Notes under the pieces: generated by a model
Databases searched by the model: none
What the model saw: the letters and a program-made list of their open reading frames with translations, nothing else
What the model was told of the DNA's origin: nothing
Position numbers and translations under genes: made by a program
From: JBBRMQ01 sp038230775
Lineage (GTDB): Bacteria; Acidobacteriota; Thermoanaerobaculia; Gp7-AA8
Direction: 5' to 3'
DNA: 11,193 nucleotides
Assembly: GCA_038230775.1 (NCBI GenBank)
Contig: JBBRMQ010000138.1
Span: 1-11,193 of the forward strand
Shown here: positions 5,677 to 11,193 of the stretch, in pieces
How the letters are laid out: each line of letters opens with the position of its first letter
How positions within the stretch are numbered: the stretch's first letter is position 1

Positions 5677-7569
5677 TCAGTGACTCGGCCCCTCCACCGT
5701 CAACAATTTTTGAAACTCAATCGGCGGGACGGGGAAGCCGAAGTAGAAGCCCTGCACCTCGCGGCAGTTCTGCGCGCGCAGGAAATCGAGCTGCGGCTTC
5801 GTCTCCACTCCCTCGGCCACCACGCGAAGGTTGAGGCCCTGCGCCAGTTCGATCACCGATCGCACGATCGCGGCGTCCTCGTGGCGCTCGGGTAGATCCT
5901 CCACGAAGTTGCGGTCGATCTTCAGCGCGTCGATCGGAAACCTCTTGAGATAGCTGAGCGACGAATGGCCCATGCCGAAGTCATCGATCGCGATGCTGAT
6001 GCCGGTGCGGCGGAGCCGCGACAGTTGTTTGACGGTGAGGTCGACGTTCTCCATCGCGACGCTCTCGGTGATCTCCAGCTCGAGGCAGTGCGGGTCGAGC
6101 CCGCTGAGGCGTAAGGCCGACTCGATGGAATCGACCATCGTCGCTTCGCGGAACTGGCGCGGCGAGAGATTCACGGCGACGCGGAACTCCGGATAGCCGG
6201 CATCGCGGAACATCTTGGCCTGCATGCACGCGGTTCGGAGCACCCAGTCGCCGATGAGCACGATGAATCCGCGCTCCTCGGCAACGGAGAGAAAGCTCCC
6301 TGGCGTCATGATTCCTTTTTCCGGATGCCGCCAGCGCAGGAGCGCCTCCATGCCGACGATCTTCATCGAATGGATGTCGATCTGCGGCTGGTAGTAGACC
6401 TCGAATTCGCTGCGCTCCATGGCCTGATGCAGCCCGCTCTCGAGCGTCAACCGCTCCTGCATCGTGCGGCTCATCTCCTCGGTCGACATCTCGTACGTGT
6501 TGCGGCCGTCGGACTTCGCGCGATACATCGCGTTGTCGGCGTTCTTGAGCAGCGTCTCGGCGTCGGCGCCGTCTTCGGGATAGACCGCGATGCCGATGGA
6601 CGTCGTGACGTACAGGTGGTGGCCGTCGACGTCGATCGGATCGGCAATCGCGCGCAGCACTTTCTGGGCGATCGCCGGGATGTCCTCCTTCTTCTTCAAC
6701 TCCTGCAGCACGACGGTGAACTCGTCGCCACCGACGCGCGCGATCACATCCCCCTCGCGTACATGCGCCTTGAGCCGCATCGCCACCACCTTCAGAAGCG
6801 TGTCGCCGATGGTGTGACCCAACGAGTCGTTGACCACCTTGAAGTGATCGAGGTCGAGGAACAAGACCGCGAGAAGGCCCTGCTTGCGCTGCGCGAGAGC
6901 CACCGCGAGCGTCAGATGCTCCTGGAAGAGGCGGCGGTTTGCGAGGCCGGTGAGCGCGTCGTGGTAAGCCTGATATTCGATCTCCTGCTCGGCGCGCTTG
7001 CGCTCCGTCAGATCACGGACGTGACCAATGACACCGATGATTCTGCCGCTCGCGTCGCGCTGCGGACGGAACGACGCATTGATCCATCCCTGCCGGTCAC
7101 CTCCGGCGTTGTAGAACGTCTCAGGTACCGTGACGATCTCGCCGTTCATCGCGCGCGCCAGGAGGTCGTCGATGCGCTGCTCGCTCTGGGGAAACAGTTC
7201 CGTCGCGCGCTTCCCCAACACGTCGCTGGCAGAGAGACCGGTGAGGTCTTCCATGAAGTGATTCCAGACCGTGCATCGCAGACCGCTGTCATAGACGACG
7301 ATGCCCTCAGCCGCGTTCGCTACGATGTCACTGGCGAGCGGTTCGCTGGAGGACTCGCGGGCGGGCGGGGCCGGTTCCTCGCCATCCTCTCGTTCGAGCC
7401 GTCTGGAAGGGCCGCGAATCGGGAAGACGTTCGGGACGCGGCCGGAAAGCGACGTGGTGAGGGCGACGAAGGATCCGGCGACGACGATGCACACCGCCAC
7501 CAGTGCTGCTGCGACGGTGATCGCGAAGACAATGAGTGCCGCAGAGATGAGAATCTCCGGCGTTTGCAT
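5677..7569 (-). CDS. Membrane-anchored PAS-GGDEF-EAL cyclic-di-GMP synthase/phosphodiesterase
   Basis: A 630-residue protein with one N-terminal membrane segment (about 5-37), a Pro/Glu-rich linker (50-80), a PAS/PAC domain (about 80-190), a GGDEF domain (about 195-360) and an EAL domain (about 372-625). The cyclase motif GGDEF is intact at 280-284. An RxxD inhibitory site (R271, D274) sits five residues before it, so product inhibition should be possible. The EAL half keeps the residues expected of an active phosphodiesterase: EAL at 408-410, N467 in NLSP, E499 and E502 in LEITES, the DDFG motif at 529-532, K550 with D552, E586 and E589 in EGVET, and Q606. Both activities may therefore be present, making and breaking cyclic di-GMP at the inner membrane, with PAS sensing a cytoplasmic cue of unknown nature. 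The start at 7569 gives a clean membrane anchor but lacks an evident Shine-Dalgarno. It is divergent from the exported-protein gene, with 74 bp between them. Its 3' end abuts the G-rich satellite, which would be transcribed as 3' UTR. Confidence 0.97.
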   Translation of the reverse strand: MQTPEILISAALIVFAITVAAALVAVCIVVAGSFVALTTSLSGRVPNVFPIRGPSRRLEREDGEEPAPPARESSSEPLASDIVANAAEGIVVYDSGLRCTVWNHFMEDLTGLSASDVLGKRATELFPQSEQRIDDLLARAMNGEIVTVPETFYNAGGDRQGWINASFRPQRDASGRIIGVIGHVRDLTERKRAEQEIEYQAYHDALTGLANRRLFQEHLTLAVALAQRKQGLLAVLFLDLDHFKVVNDSLGHTIGDTLLKVVAMRLKAHVREGDVIARVGGDEFTVVLQELKKKEDIPAIAQKVLRAIADPIDVDGHHLYVTTSIGIAVYPEDGADAETLLKNADNAMYRAKSDGRNTYEMSTEEMSRTMQERLTLESGLHQAMERSEFEVYYQPQIDIHSMKIVGMEALLRWRHPEKGIMTPGSFLSVAEERGFIVLIGDWVLRTACMQAKMFRDAGYPEFRVAVNLSPRQFREATMVDSIESALRLSGLDPHCLELEITESVAMENVDLTVKQLSRLRRTGISIAIDDFGMGHSSLSYLKRFPIDALKIDRNFVEDLPERHEDAAIVRSVIELAQGLNLRVVAEGVETKPQLDFLRAQNCREVQGFYFGFPVPPIEFQKLLTVEGPSH

Positions 7570-7634
7570 CCGAGGTAAGTGTCGTCGACAAGCAAAAATG
7601 TTGCAAGAAAAAACTGATCGTTTAATTCGTATAT

Positions 7635-7638
7635 GAGG
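7635..7638 (+). promoter_or_regulatory. Shine-Dalgarno (GAGG) of the exported-protein gene
   Basis: GAGG followed by five bases (ACATC) and the ATG at 7644. It lies in a locally AT-rich stretch (about 7601-7635) that also holds TTGCAA at 7601 and TTTAAT at 7621. Their spacing (14 bases) is poor for a standard promoter, so I do not call one. Confidence 0.65.
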
Positions 7639-7643
7639 ACATC

Positions 7644-8192
7644 ATGAAAGTGTTTACGTTCCTGGGGTTGGCAATTCTGGCGGCCGGCGCGGCGTCGGCA
7701 CAGCCGGTTCGCGATGTGCTCGACGCCCAGGAAGCAGCCCGCGCCCACCAGCGCGACATCCAGCCCGCGCTTGATCAGATCCGTGAGATGGCGGCGCTTC
7801 TCAACGCCTTCGCCAACGTGCAGCGCGACCTGTCCGACGCCACGCAGCCGAACATCGCCATCGACAAAGCGCAGGCCGATCTCGCCGATTACGCGGCCGA
7901 GGCTTCGCGGCGCGGCGCGTTTCTGGATCGCGAGAGCCGTGCGACGATCGAGTCGACCCGGCGCCTTCTGGAGGCGGCGCGGAACGGATCCGCATTCGGA
8001 AATTTTACCGACCTGCGGGAGAGGATTCATCACAACACGATCCACCCGCTCCAGCGCCGCGCGCTGCAGATGAATCGTCAGGTCGACACCCTGGTGCGAA
8101 CCTACGAACAACTCGCCGCTGCGCTCCGCACCGCGCAAACGCTCTCCATGAGCAGCCTCGAACGCTTCGCGATGGATCCGGAGAAGCCGTGA
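7644..8192 (+). CDS. Small exported helical protein of unknown function
   Basis: A 182-residue protein with a clear Sec signal peptide: MKVF, then a hydrophobic core TFLGLAILAAGAA, with probable cleavage after ASA at residue 19 and mature start QPVRD. The rest is almost wholly alpha-helical, rich in Ala, Arg, Gln and Leu, with heptad-like stretches (about 28-60, 75-115, 135-168) suggesting a helical bundle or coiled coil in the periplasm. There are no cysteines, no lipobox and no motif I recognise. It has a good GAGG ribosome site. Its stop codon overlaps the GTG start of tag by 4 bp, so the two genes are translationally coupled. A periplasmic structural protein coupled to a cytoplasmic DNA-repair enzyme has no obvious functional link; simple gene packing is as likely as shared function. 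Confidence 0.85.
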   Translation: MKVFTFLGLAILAAGAASAQPVRDVLDAQEAARAHQRDIQPALDQIREMAALLNAFANVQRDLSDATQPNIAIDKAQADLADYAAEASRRGAFLDRESRATIESTRRLLEAARNGSAFGNFTDLRERIHHNTIHPLQRRALQMNRQVDTLVRTYEQLAAALRTAQTLSMSSLERFAMDPEKP

Positions 8193-8704
8193 GCTACTGC
8201 GATTTCGCACACGATCACCCGCTGCATGGCCCGTATCACGACAACGAATACGGGTTTCCGGTGAGGGATGACAACCGACTCTTCGAGCGCCTGGTGCTGG
8301 AGATCAATCAGGCCGGACTGTCGTGGGCCACGATCCTCAAGAAGCGCGACGCGTTCCGCGATGCGTTCGCGGACTTCGATCTGAAGCGAGTGGCGAAGTT
8401 CAATGCGCGCGACCTCCAGCGCCTGATGCGCAACGAGGGAATCATCCGCAACCGGATGAAGATCGACGCCGCAATCGAGAACGCGAAGCGCATCCTGGCG
8501 CTCGATCAGCCGTTCGCAGAGTGGCTGGACGCGCACCATCCGCGATCAAAAGAAGAGTGGGTGAAGCTGTTCAAGAGGACGTTCGTGTTCACCGGCGGCG
8601 AGATCACCGGCTCGTTTCTCCTCAGCATTGGATTGCTGCCGGGCGCGCATGATGCGGACTGCCCTGTGAACGCGAGGATCCGGAAGACGGCATCCCGCGA
8701 CTGA
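8189..8704 (+). CDS. tag: DNA-3-methyladenine glycosylase I
   Basis: A 171-residue protein aligned by eye with the constitutive glycosylase Tag, which removes 3-methyladenine from alkylated DNA as the first step of base-excision repair. It keeps the N-terminal YHDNEYG motif and the LEINQAGLSW motif. Residues corresponding to the E. coli enzyme fall at identical positions: Cys4 and His17 of the zinc site, Glu38 in the active site, and Trp46. The C-terminal zinc ligands appear as His154 and Cys158 with HxxxC spacing. The family also keeps LKKR, EGIIRNRMKI (about 83-92) and FKRTFVFTGG (128-137). Length is slightly below the usual 185-200 residues because the segment between the KIDAAIENA helix and FVFTGG is short. 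The start is GTG at 8189 with GGAG at 8180-8183, five bases upstream. It overlaps the stop of the exported-protein gene by 4 bp (GTGA). Confidence 0.96.
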   Translation: MSYCDFAHDHPLHGPYHDNEYGFPVRDDNRLFERLVLEINQAGLSWATILKKRDAFRDAFADFDLKRVAKFNARDLQRLMRNEGIIRNRMKIDAAIENAKRILALDQPFAEWLDAHHPRSKEEWVKLFKRTFVFTGGEITGSFLLSIGLLPGAHDADCPVNARIRKTASRD

Positions 8705-8716
8705 GGTCCGCTTCTG

Positions 8717-8772
8717 TGTGTGGGCCGGCTTCAGCCGGCCACCATGATGACCGGCTGAAGCCGGTCCACACA
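8717..8772. repeat. Nested intergenic palindrome between convergent genes
   Basis: Inverted arms 8717-8738 and 8751-8772 match at 21 of 22 positions, the single difference giving a G-T wobble, around a 12-base loop. Each arm contains its own smaller palindrome CCGGCTTCAGCCGG, so it can also fold as two separate small hairpins. It lies between the converging ends of tag (8704) and the Rieske gene (8777) and may act as a bidirectional terminator. It lacks a downstream T-run. The self-complementary core is typical of REP-like interspersed elements. Confidence 0.85.
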
Positions 8773-8773
8773 C

Positions 8774-8790
8774 CGACTAGCGACTAGCGA
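8774..8790. repeat. Heptamer direct repeat (CGACTAG, 2.4 copies) spanning a stop codon
   Basis: Two copies of CGACTAG and three further bases. On the minus strand (CTAGTCG) this supplies the last codons (Ala-Ser-Arg) and the TAG stop of the Rieske gene. The 7-bp period equals that of the array at the window start, but the sequence is unrelated. Confidence 0.75.
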
Positions 8791-9829
8791 TTCCCATGTC
8801 CCGCGCGTACAGCCCGTGAAAGTGATGCACCCCGTTCTCCCGCACCGGCGAGTAGCGGCCCGTTGAGTACGTCGACGAGTTCAGCCCGCGCTGCACGGCC
8901 TCGCAGATCTCGATGTCTTCCATCTGGATCTCGTCGCTGAACTTGATGGTCTCCTCGATCTCAGGCTTCGCCGATTCCGGATCGCGGAAGTACCACTCGA
9001 AGATCGTCAGCGTGCGGTCGTGGCCGACCGGCACGATGAGATTGGTGGAGAAGTTGTCGGGATACACGTTCAACATCAGATTTGGATAGACCCAGAAGTA
9101 CTCCGCTTCCGTCGCGCCCTCCGTCATGCGGATGCGATCCGGGCGCTTCAGCGGCGCGTGCTGGATCGAGTAATTCGCGCGCGTCTCGGTCCGGTAATTC
9201 GGGTAGTCGATCTCGCGGAAGAGTCCCGGGTGCACGATCGGGATGTGATAACCCTCGAGGTAGTTGTCGACGTAGACCTTCCAGTTACACCCGACGTACC
9301 AATTCTTCCGCGCCGCGAGTTTCCCCGCGAACGTCGTCCTGGCCAGGTCGCCGAGGAAGTCGCAGAGCGGGGCGGCGTGGAGGTCGAGGTTGACGAACAG
9401 CAGATCGTTCCACGACTCCACGCGGAACCGCGGAAGCGACATCGCATCGCGGTCGAAGCACTCGACGCCATCCATCTCCGGCGTCTTCAGCAGGCGGCCG
9501 TCCAGTCCGTAGGTCCAGCCGTGATAGCCGCACGGCAGAACGTTGCGCTTCCCCTCGCCTTTCGCCACCGGTCCCGCACGATGGCGGCACACGTTCGACA
9601 TCGCGCGCACTTCGCCGTCGTTACCTCGCACGATGAGAAGCGGCTCGTCGGCGATCGACGAGGTGAAGAACGAGCCCGGCTCGCGGACCTGATCCGCACG
9701 GCCTACGAGTTGCCACGTGCGTGCGAAGACATTGCGCTTCTCCGCCGCGAGGACGTCCGCATCGTTGTAGTAGCCGGACGGCAGCGTGGACGCGAACGGG
9801 AGGCGCGGATCAAACTGGAACGTCGTCAT
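8777..9829 (-). CDS. Rieske non-heme iron oxygenase, alpha subunit (choline/carnitine-monooxygenase-like)
   Basis: A 350-residue soluble oxygenase. The Rieske [2Fe-2S] site is C81-x-H83 and C100-x2-H103. The catalytic domain has the mononuclear iron motif around DNYLEGYHIPIVHPGL (188-203): H195 and H200 as ligands, and Asp305 in QMEDIEICEAV as the likely third. The residue bridging the two metal centres is Glu192, where naphthalene-dioxygenase-type enzymes have Asp. A Glu at this place is known from carnitine monooxygenase and, together with the DNYLxGYH segment, points to the quaternary-amine/single-component branch rather than aromatic dioxygenases. Substrate and product are not determined. 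The ATG at 9829 overlaps the upstream permease gene by 20 bp, so the two are surely co-transcribed; no Shine-Dalgarno is obvious. No ferredoxin or reductase partner lies in the window, so electrons must come from a protein encoded elsewhere. Confidence 0.93.
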   Translation of the reverse strand: MTTFQFDPRLPFASTLPSGYYNDADVLAAEKRNVFARTWQLVGRADQVREPGSFFTSSIADEPLLIVRGNDGEVRAMSNVCRHRAGPVAKGEGKRNVLPCGYHGWTYGLDGRLLKTPEMDGVECFDRDAMSLPRFRVESWNDLLFVNLDLHAAPLCDFLGDLARTTFAGKLAARKNWYVGCNWKVYVDNYLEGYHIPIVHPGLFREIDYPNYRTETRANYSIQHAPLKRPDRIRMTEGATEAEYFWVYPNLMLNVYPDNFSTNLIVPVGHDRTLTIFEWYFRDPESAKPEIEETIKFSDEIQMEDIEICEAVQRGLNSSTYSTGRYSPVRENGVHHFHGLYARDMGIASR

Positions 9830-11132
9830 GGCGCGGTCGCGTGAACAGATATACCGGAAAACTCACCGCCAGAACCACGAGCGCATAGATGCTGTTCCGC
9901 GTGTCACTGATCACCGCACCGACAAGGAACGCCACCGAGGCGATGAGCGCGAGCCCGGTCGTCAGCGGATGCCCGATCGCGCGATACGGCCGCGGCGCGT
10001 CCGGCTGGCGGCGACGCAGAACGAAGAACGATGTGAACGACAGCGTGTAGTTGATGACGAAGAAGAACGCGAGAATCGCGATCACCTGCTCGAATCGCCC
10101 CGACACGATGAACGCGGCCGCCGCGAGGCTGCTGAGAAGCAGCGACACATCCGGCGTGCCTCCTTTGTTCACCTCGGCCGCCCCCTTCCAGAACAGCTTG
10201 TCGCGGCTCATGGCGAAAAGAACGCGCGGCGCCATCAGCACGTTCGAGTTGATGCAACTGAGGAGGCCCACGATGGTCAGCGATCGCAGAACCGTATCGC
10301 CGTAGCGGCCGAAGATGTGATTGGCCACCACGCCTGCCGCCAGCTTCTCGCCCGCGATGGTGGGCAGCGAGACCACACGCAGGAACGAGATGTTGAGCAG
10401 CAGATAGATCGCGATGACGCACAGCACGCCGCCGAACATCGCGCGCGGAATGTTCCGCCCCGGATCTTTGACCTCTTCCGAAAAGTAGATGACCGCCGTC
10501 CATCCGTCGTACGTGTAGACCACCGCCTGAATCGCGAGCATGAATGCCAGGAAGGCCGATCCTTCGCGGGTGACCTCCATCGTGTGCGCGAGCGGATGGC
10601 GAATCCCGAAGTAGAAGCACGCGCCGATCAGGAAAAAAAATGCGAGCGCTTTGAGCAGGCTGGTGATGTCCTGCGCGATCCCACCCCATCGCACGCCGAA
10701 CCACTGCACGACGGTTGGTACGGCGATCACCGTCAGCGCGATCACTTCGACCGCGCGCAGCGAGGGCATGAGCACAATCGCGTATTCGCCGAGAACGATG
10801 GCGACGGCGGCGGTAGTGCCGCAGGTGGAGATCCAGTCGCTCCACCCGACGATGAATCCCGCATAGTCACCGAGCGCGTGCCGCACGAAGACGTACTGCC
10901 CGCCCGACTTCGGGATCAGCGTTCCGAGCTCGGCCAGCGCGTTGGCGCCGAGAAGAGCATAGATGCCTCCGATGATCCAGACGGAGAGGAACGGCCAGAA
11001 CGTCGGCAACTGGGCGGCAATGTCGCCGGGAGTCCGCAGAATCCCGGCGCCAATCGTGTTCCCGACGATGACGGCGAGGCCGAACGTCAGACCAAGGACG
11101 GTGAGAAGCTTCTGACGTGCGGCACCCGGCAC
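9810..11132 (-). CDS. APC-family amino acid/amine permease
   Basis: A 440-residue integral membrane protein with about 12 hydrophobic helices. Helix 1 carries the family signature GNTIGAGIL (about 24-32), the unwound substrate-binding glycine motif of APC-superfamily transporters. A second conserved block is the PKSGGQYVFVRHALGD loop (74-89), typical of amino acid-polyamine-organocation carriers. The EEVKDPGRNIPRA loop (about 218-230) after helix 6 is also characteristic. It would import an amino acid or related amine, coupled to protons or by exchange; the exact substrate cannot be read. The start is GTG at 11132, with a TACACT hexamer a few bases upstream and no Shine-Dalgarno, so the transcript may be leaderless. 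The 3' end overlaps the Rieske oxygenase start by 20 bp, suggesting that the permease supplies the oxygenase's substrate. Confidence 0.95.
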   Translation of the reverse strand: MPGAARQKLLTVLGLTFGLAVIVGNTIGAGILRTPGDIAAQLPTFWPFLSVWIIGGIYALLGANALAELGTLIPKSGGQYVFVRHALGDYAGFIVGWSDWISTCGTTAAVAIVLGEYAIVLMPSLRAVEVIALTVIAVPTVVQWFGVRWGGIAQDITSLLKALAFFFLIGACFYFGIRHPLAHTMEVTREGSAFLAFMLAIQAVVYTYDGWTAVIYFSEEVKDPGRNIPRAMFGGVLCVIAIYLLLNISFLRVVSLPTIAGEKLAAGVVANHIFGRYGDTVLRSLTIVGLLSCINSNVLMAPRVLFAMSRDKLFWKGAAEVNKGGTPDVSLLLSSLAAAAFIVSGRFEQVIAILAFFFVINYTLSFTSFFVLRRRQPDAPRPYRAIGHPLTTGLALIASVAFLVGAVISDTRNSIYALVVLAVSFPVYLFTRPRHDDVPV

Positions 11133-11167
11133 CGCGTAAGTGTAAAGGACTGAGGGCAGATCATGCT

Positions 11168-11193
11168 GTCATCCCGAGCGTAGCGAGGGACCG
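11168..11193. repeat. Partial copy of the intergenic palindrome arm, cut by the window end
   Basis: GTCATCCCGAGCGTAGCGAG and the six following bases are identical, 26 of 26, to the reverse complement of 5448-5473. They have the same orientation as the left arm at 5381-5421. The element probably continues to the right. The short gap 11133-11167 between the permease start and this repeat would hold the permease promoter; I see no clear one. Confidence 0.9.

Noticed and set aside
5231..5834. Open frames through the octamer satellite on both strands (Gly-Trp-Glu-Val and Pro-Thr-Ser-Gln repeats)
   Set aside because: An 8-bp unit without stop codons yields open frames automatically in several frames. 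There is no ribosome site or conserved domain.
6325..7578. Plus-strand open frame of 417 codons
   Set aside because: It is antisense to the clearly conserved PAS-GGDEF-EAL gene and has biased Arg/His/Val composition typical of high-GC mirror frames.
9786..11153. Plus-strand open frame of 455 codons
   Set aside because: It is antisense to the permease, whose helices and signature motif are unmistakable. The product here is Arg/Glu/His-rich low-complexity sequence.

Overview
This is a GC-rich bacterial window carrying eight intact or nearly intact genes, one gene remnant, and several families of short-period repeats and palindromes. The gene types (a very long chain of carboxypeptidase-regulatory-like beta-sandwich repeats, ankyrin proteins, a PAS-GGDEF-EAL protein, small orphan proteins) and the intergenic satellites suggest a soil or environmental bacterium. 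Acidobacteriota is my best guess, but no marker gene is present, so the taxon is inference.

Left part (1-4642, minus strand). The window opens inside a perfect 7-bp satellite (AATGTTC), followed by three copies of a near-reverse-complement heptamer. Then comes a two-gene minus-strand unit. A cytoplasmic ankyrin-repeat protein (3995-4642) is followed after 5 bp by a secreted protein of about 1260 residues (207-3989) built from a dozen or more repeated beta-sandwich domains.

Middle (4643-5676, plus strand, then repeats). Two small plus-strand genes follow: a 56-residue Cys/His-rich putative zinc-binding protein and a 71-residue orphan. Next is the N-terminal stub of an FAD-dependent amine-oxidase-type oxidoreductase. 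It carries a damaged Rossmann motif and a frameshift, and it is cut off by a composite repeat. That repeat consists of a GAAGTTGG-type array, a 41-bp-arm stem-loop, and an oppositely oriented 24-unit CTTCCCAA/CATCCCAA array. The array ends exactly at the stop codon of the next gene.

Right part (5677-11132). A membrane-anchored PAS-GGDEF-EAL cyclic-di-GMP protein (minus strand) is divergent from a two-gene plus-strand unit: a small exported helical protein, then DNA-3-methyladenine glycosylase I (tag), with a 4-bp overlap. A nested palindrome separates tag from a convergent minus-strand unit, an APC-family permease overlapping by 20 bp a Rieske non-heme iron oxygenase. The permease-oxygenase pair looks like an uptake-and-oxidation unit for an amine or amino-acid-like substrate. 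The window ends inside another copy of the same arm sequence found in the stem-loop at 5381-5473.

I see no CRISPR array, tRNA, rRNA, transposase or phage gene. The most unusual content is the repeat architecture: two separate loci show inverted short-period satellites, one of them tied to gene loss and G-quadruplex potential. No known defence or mobile system is evident.
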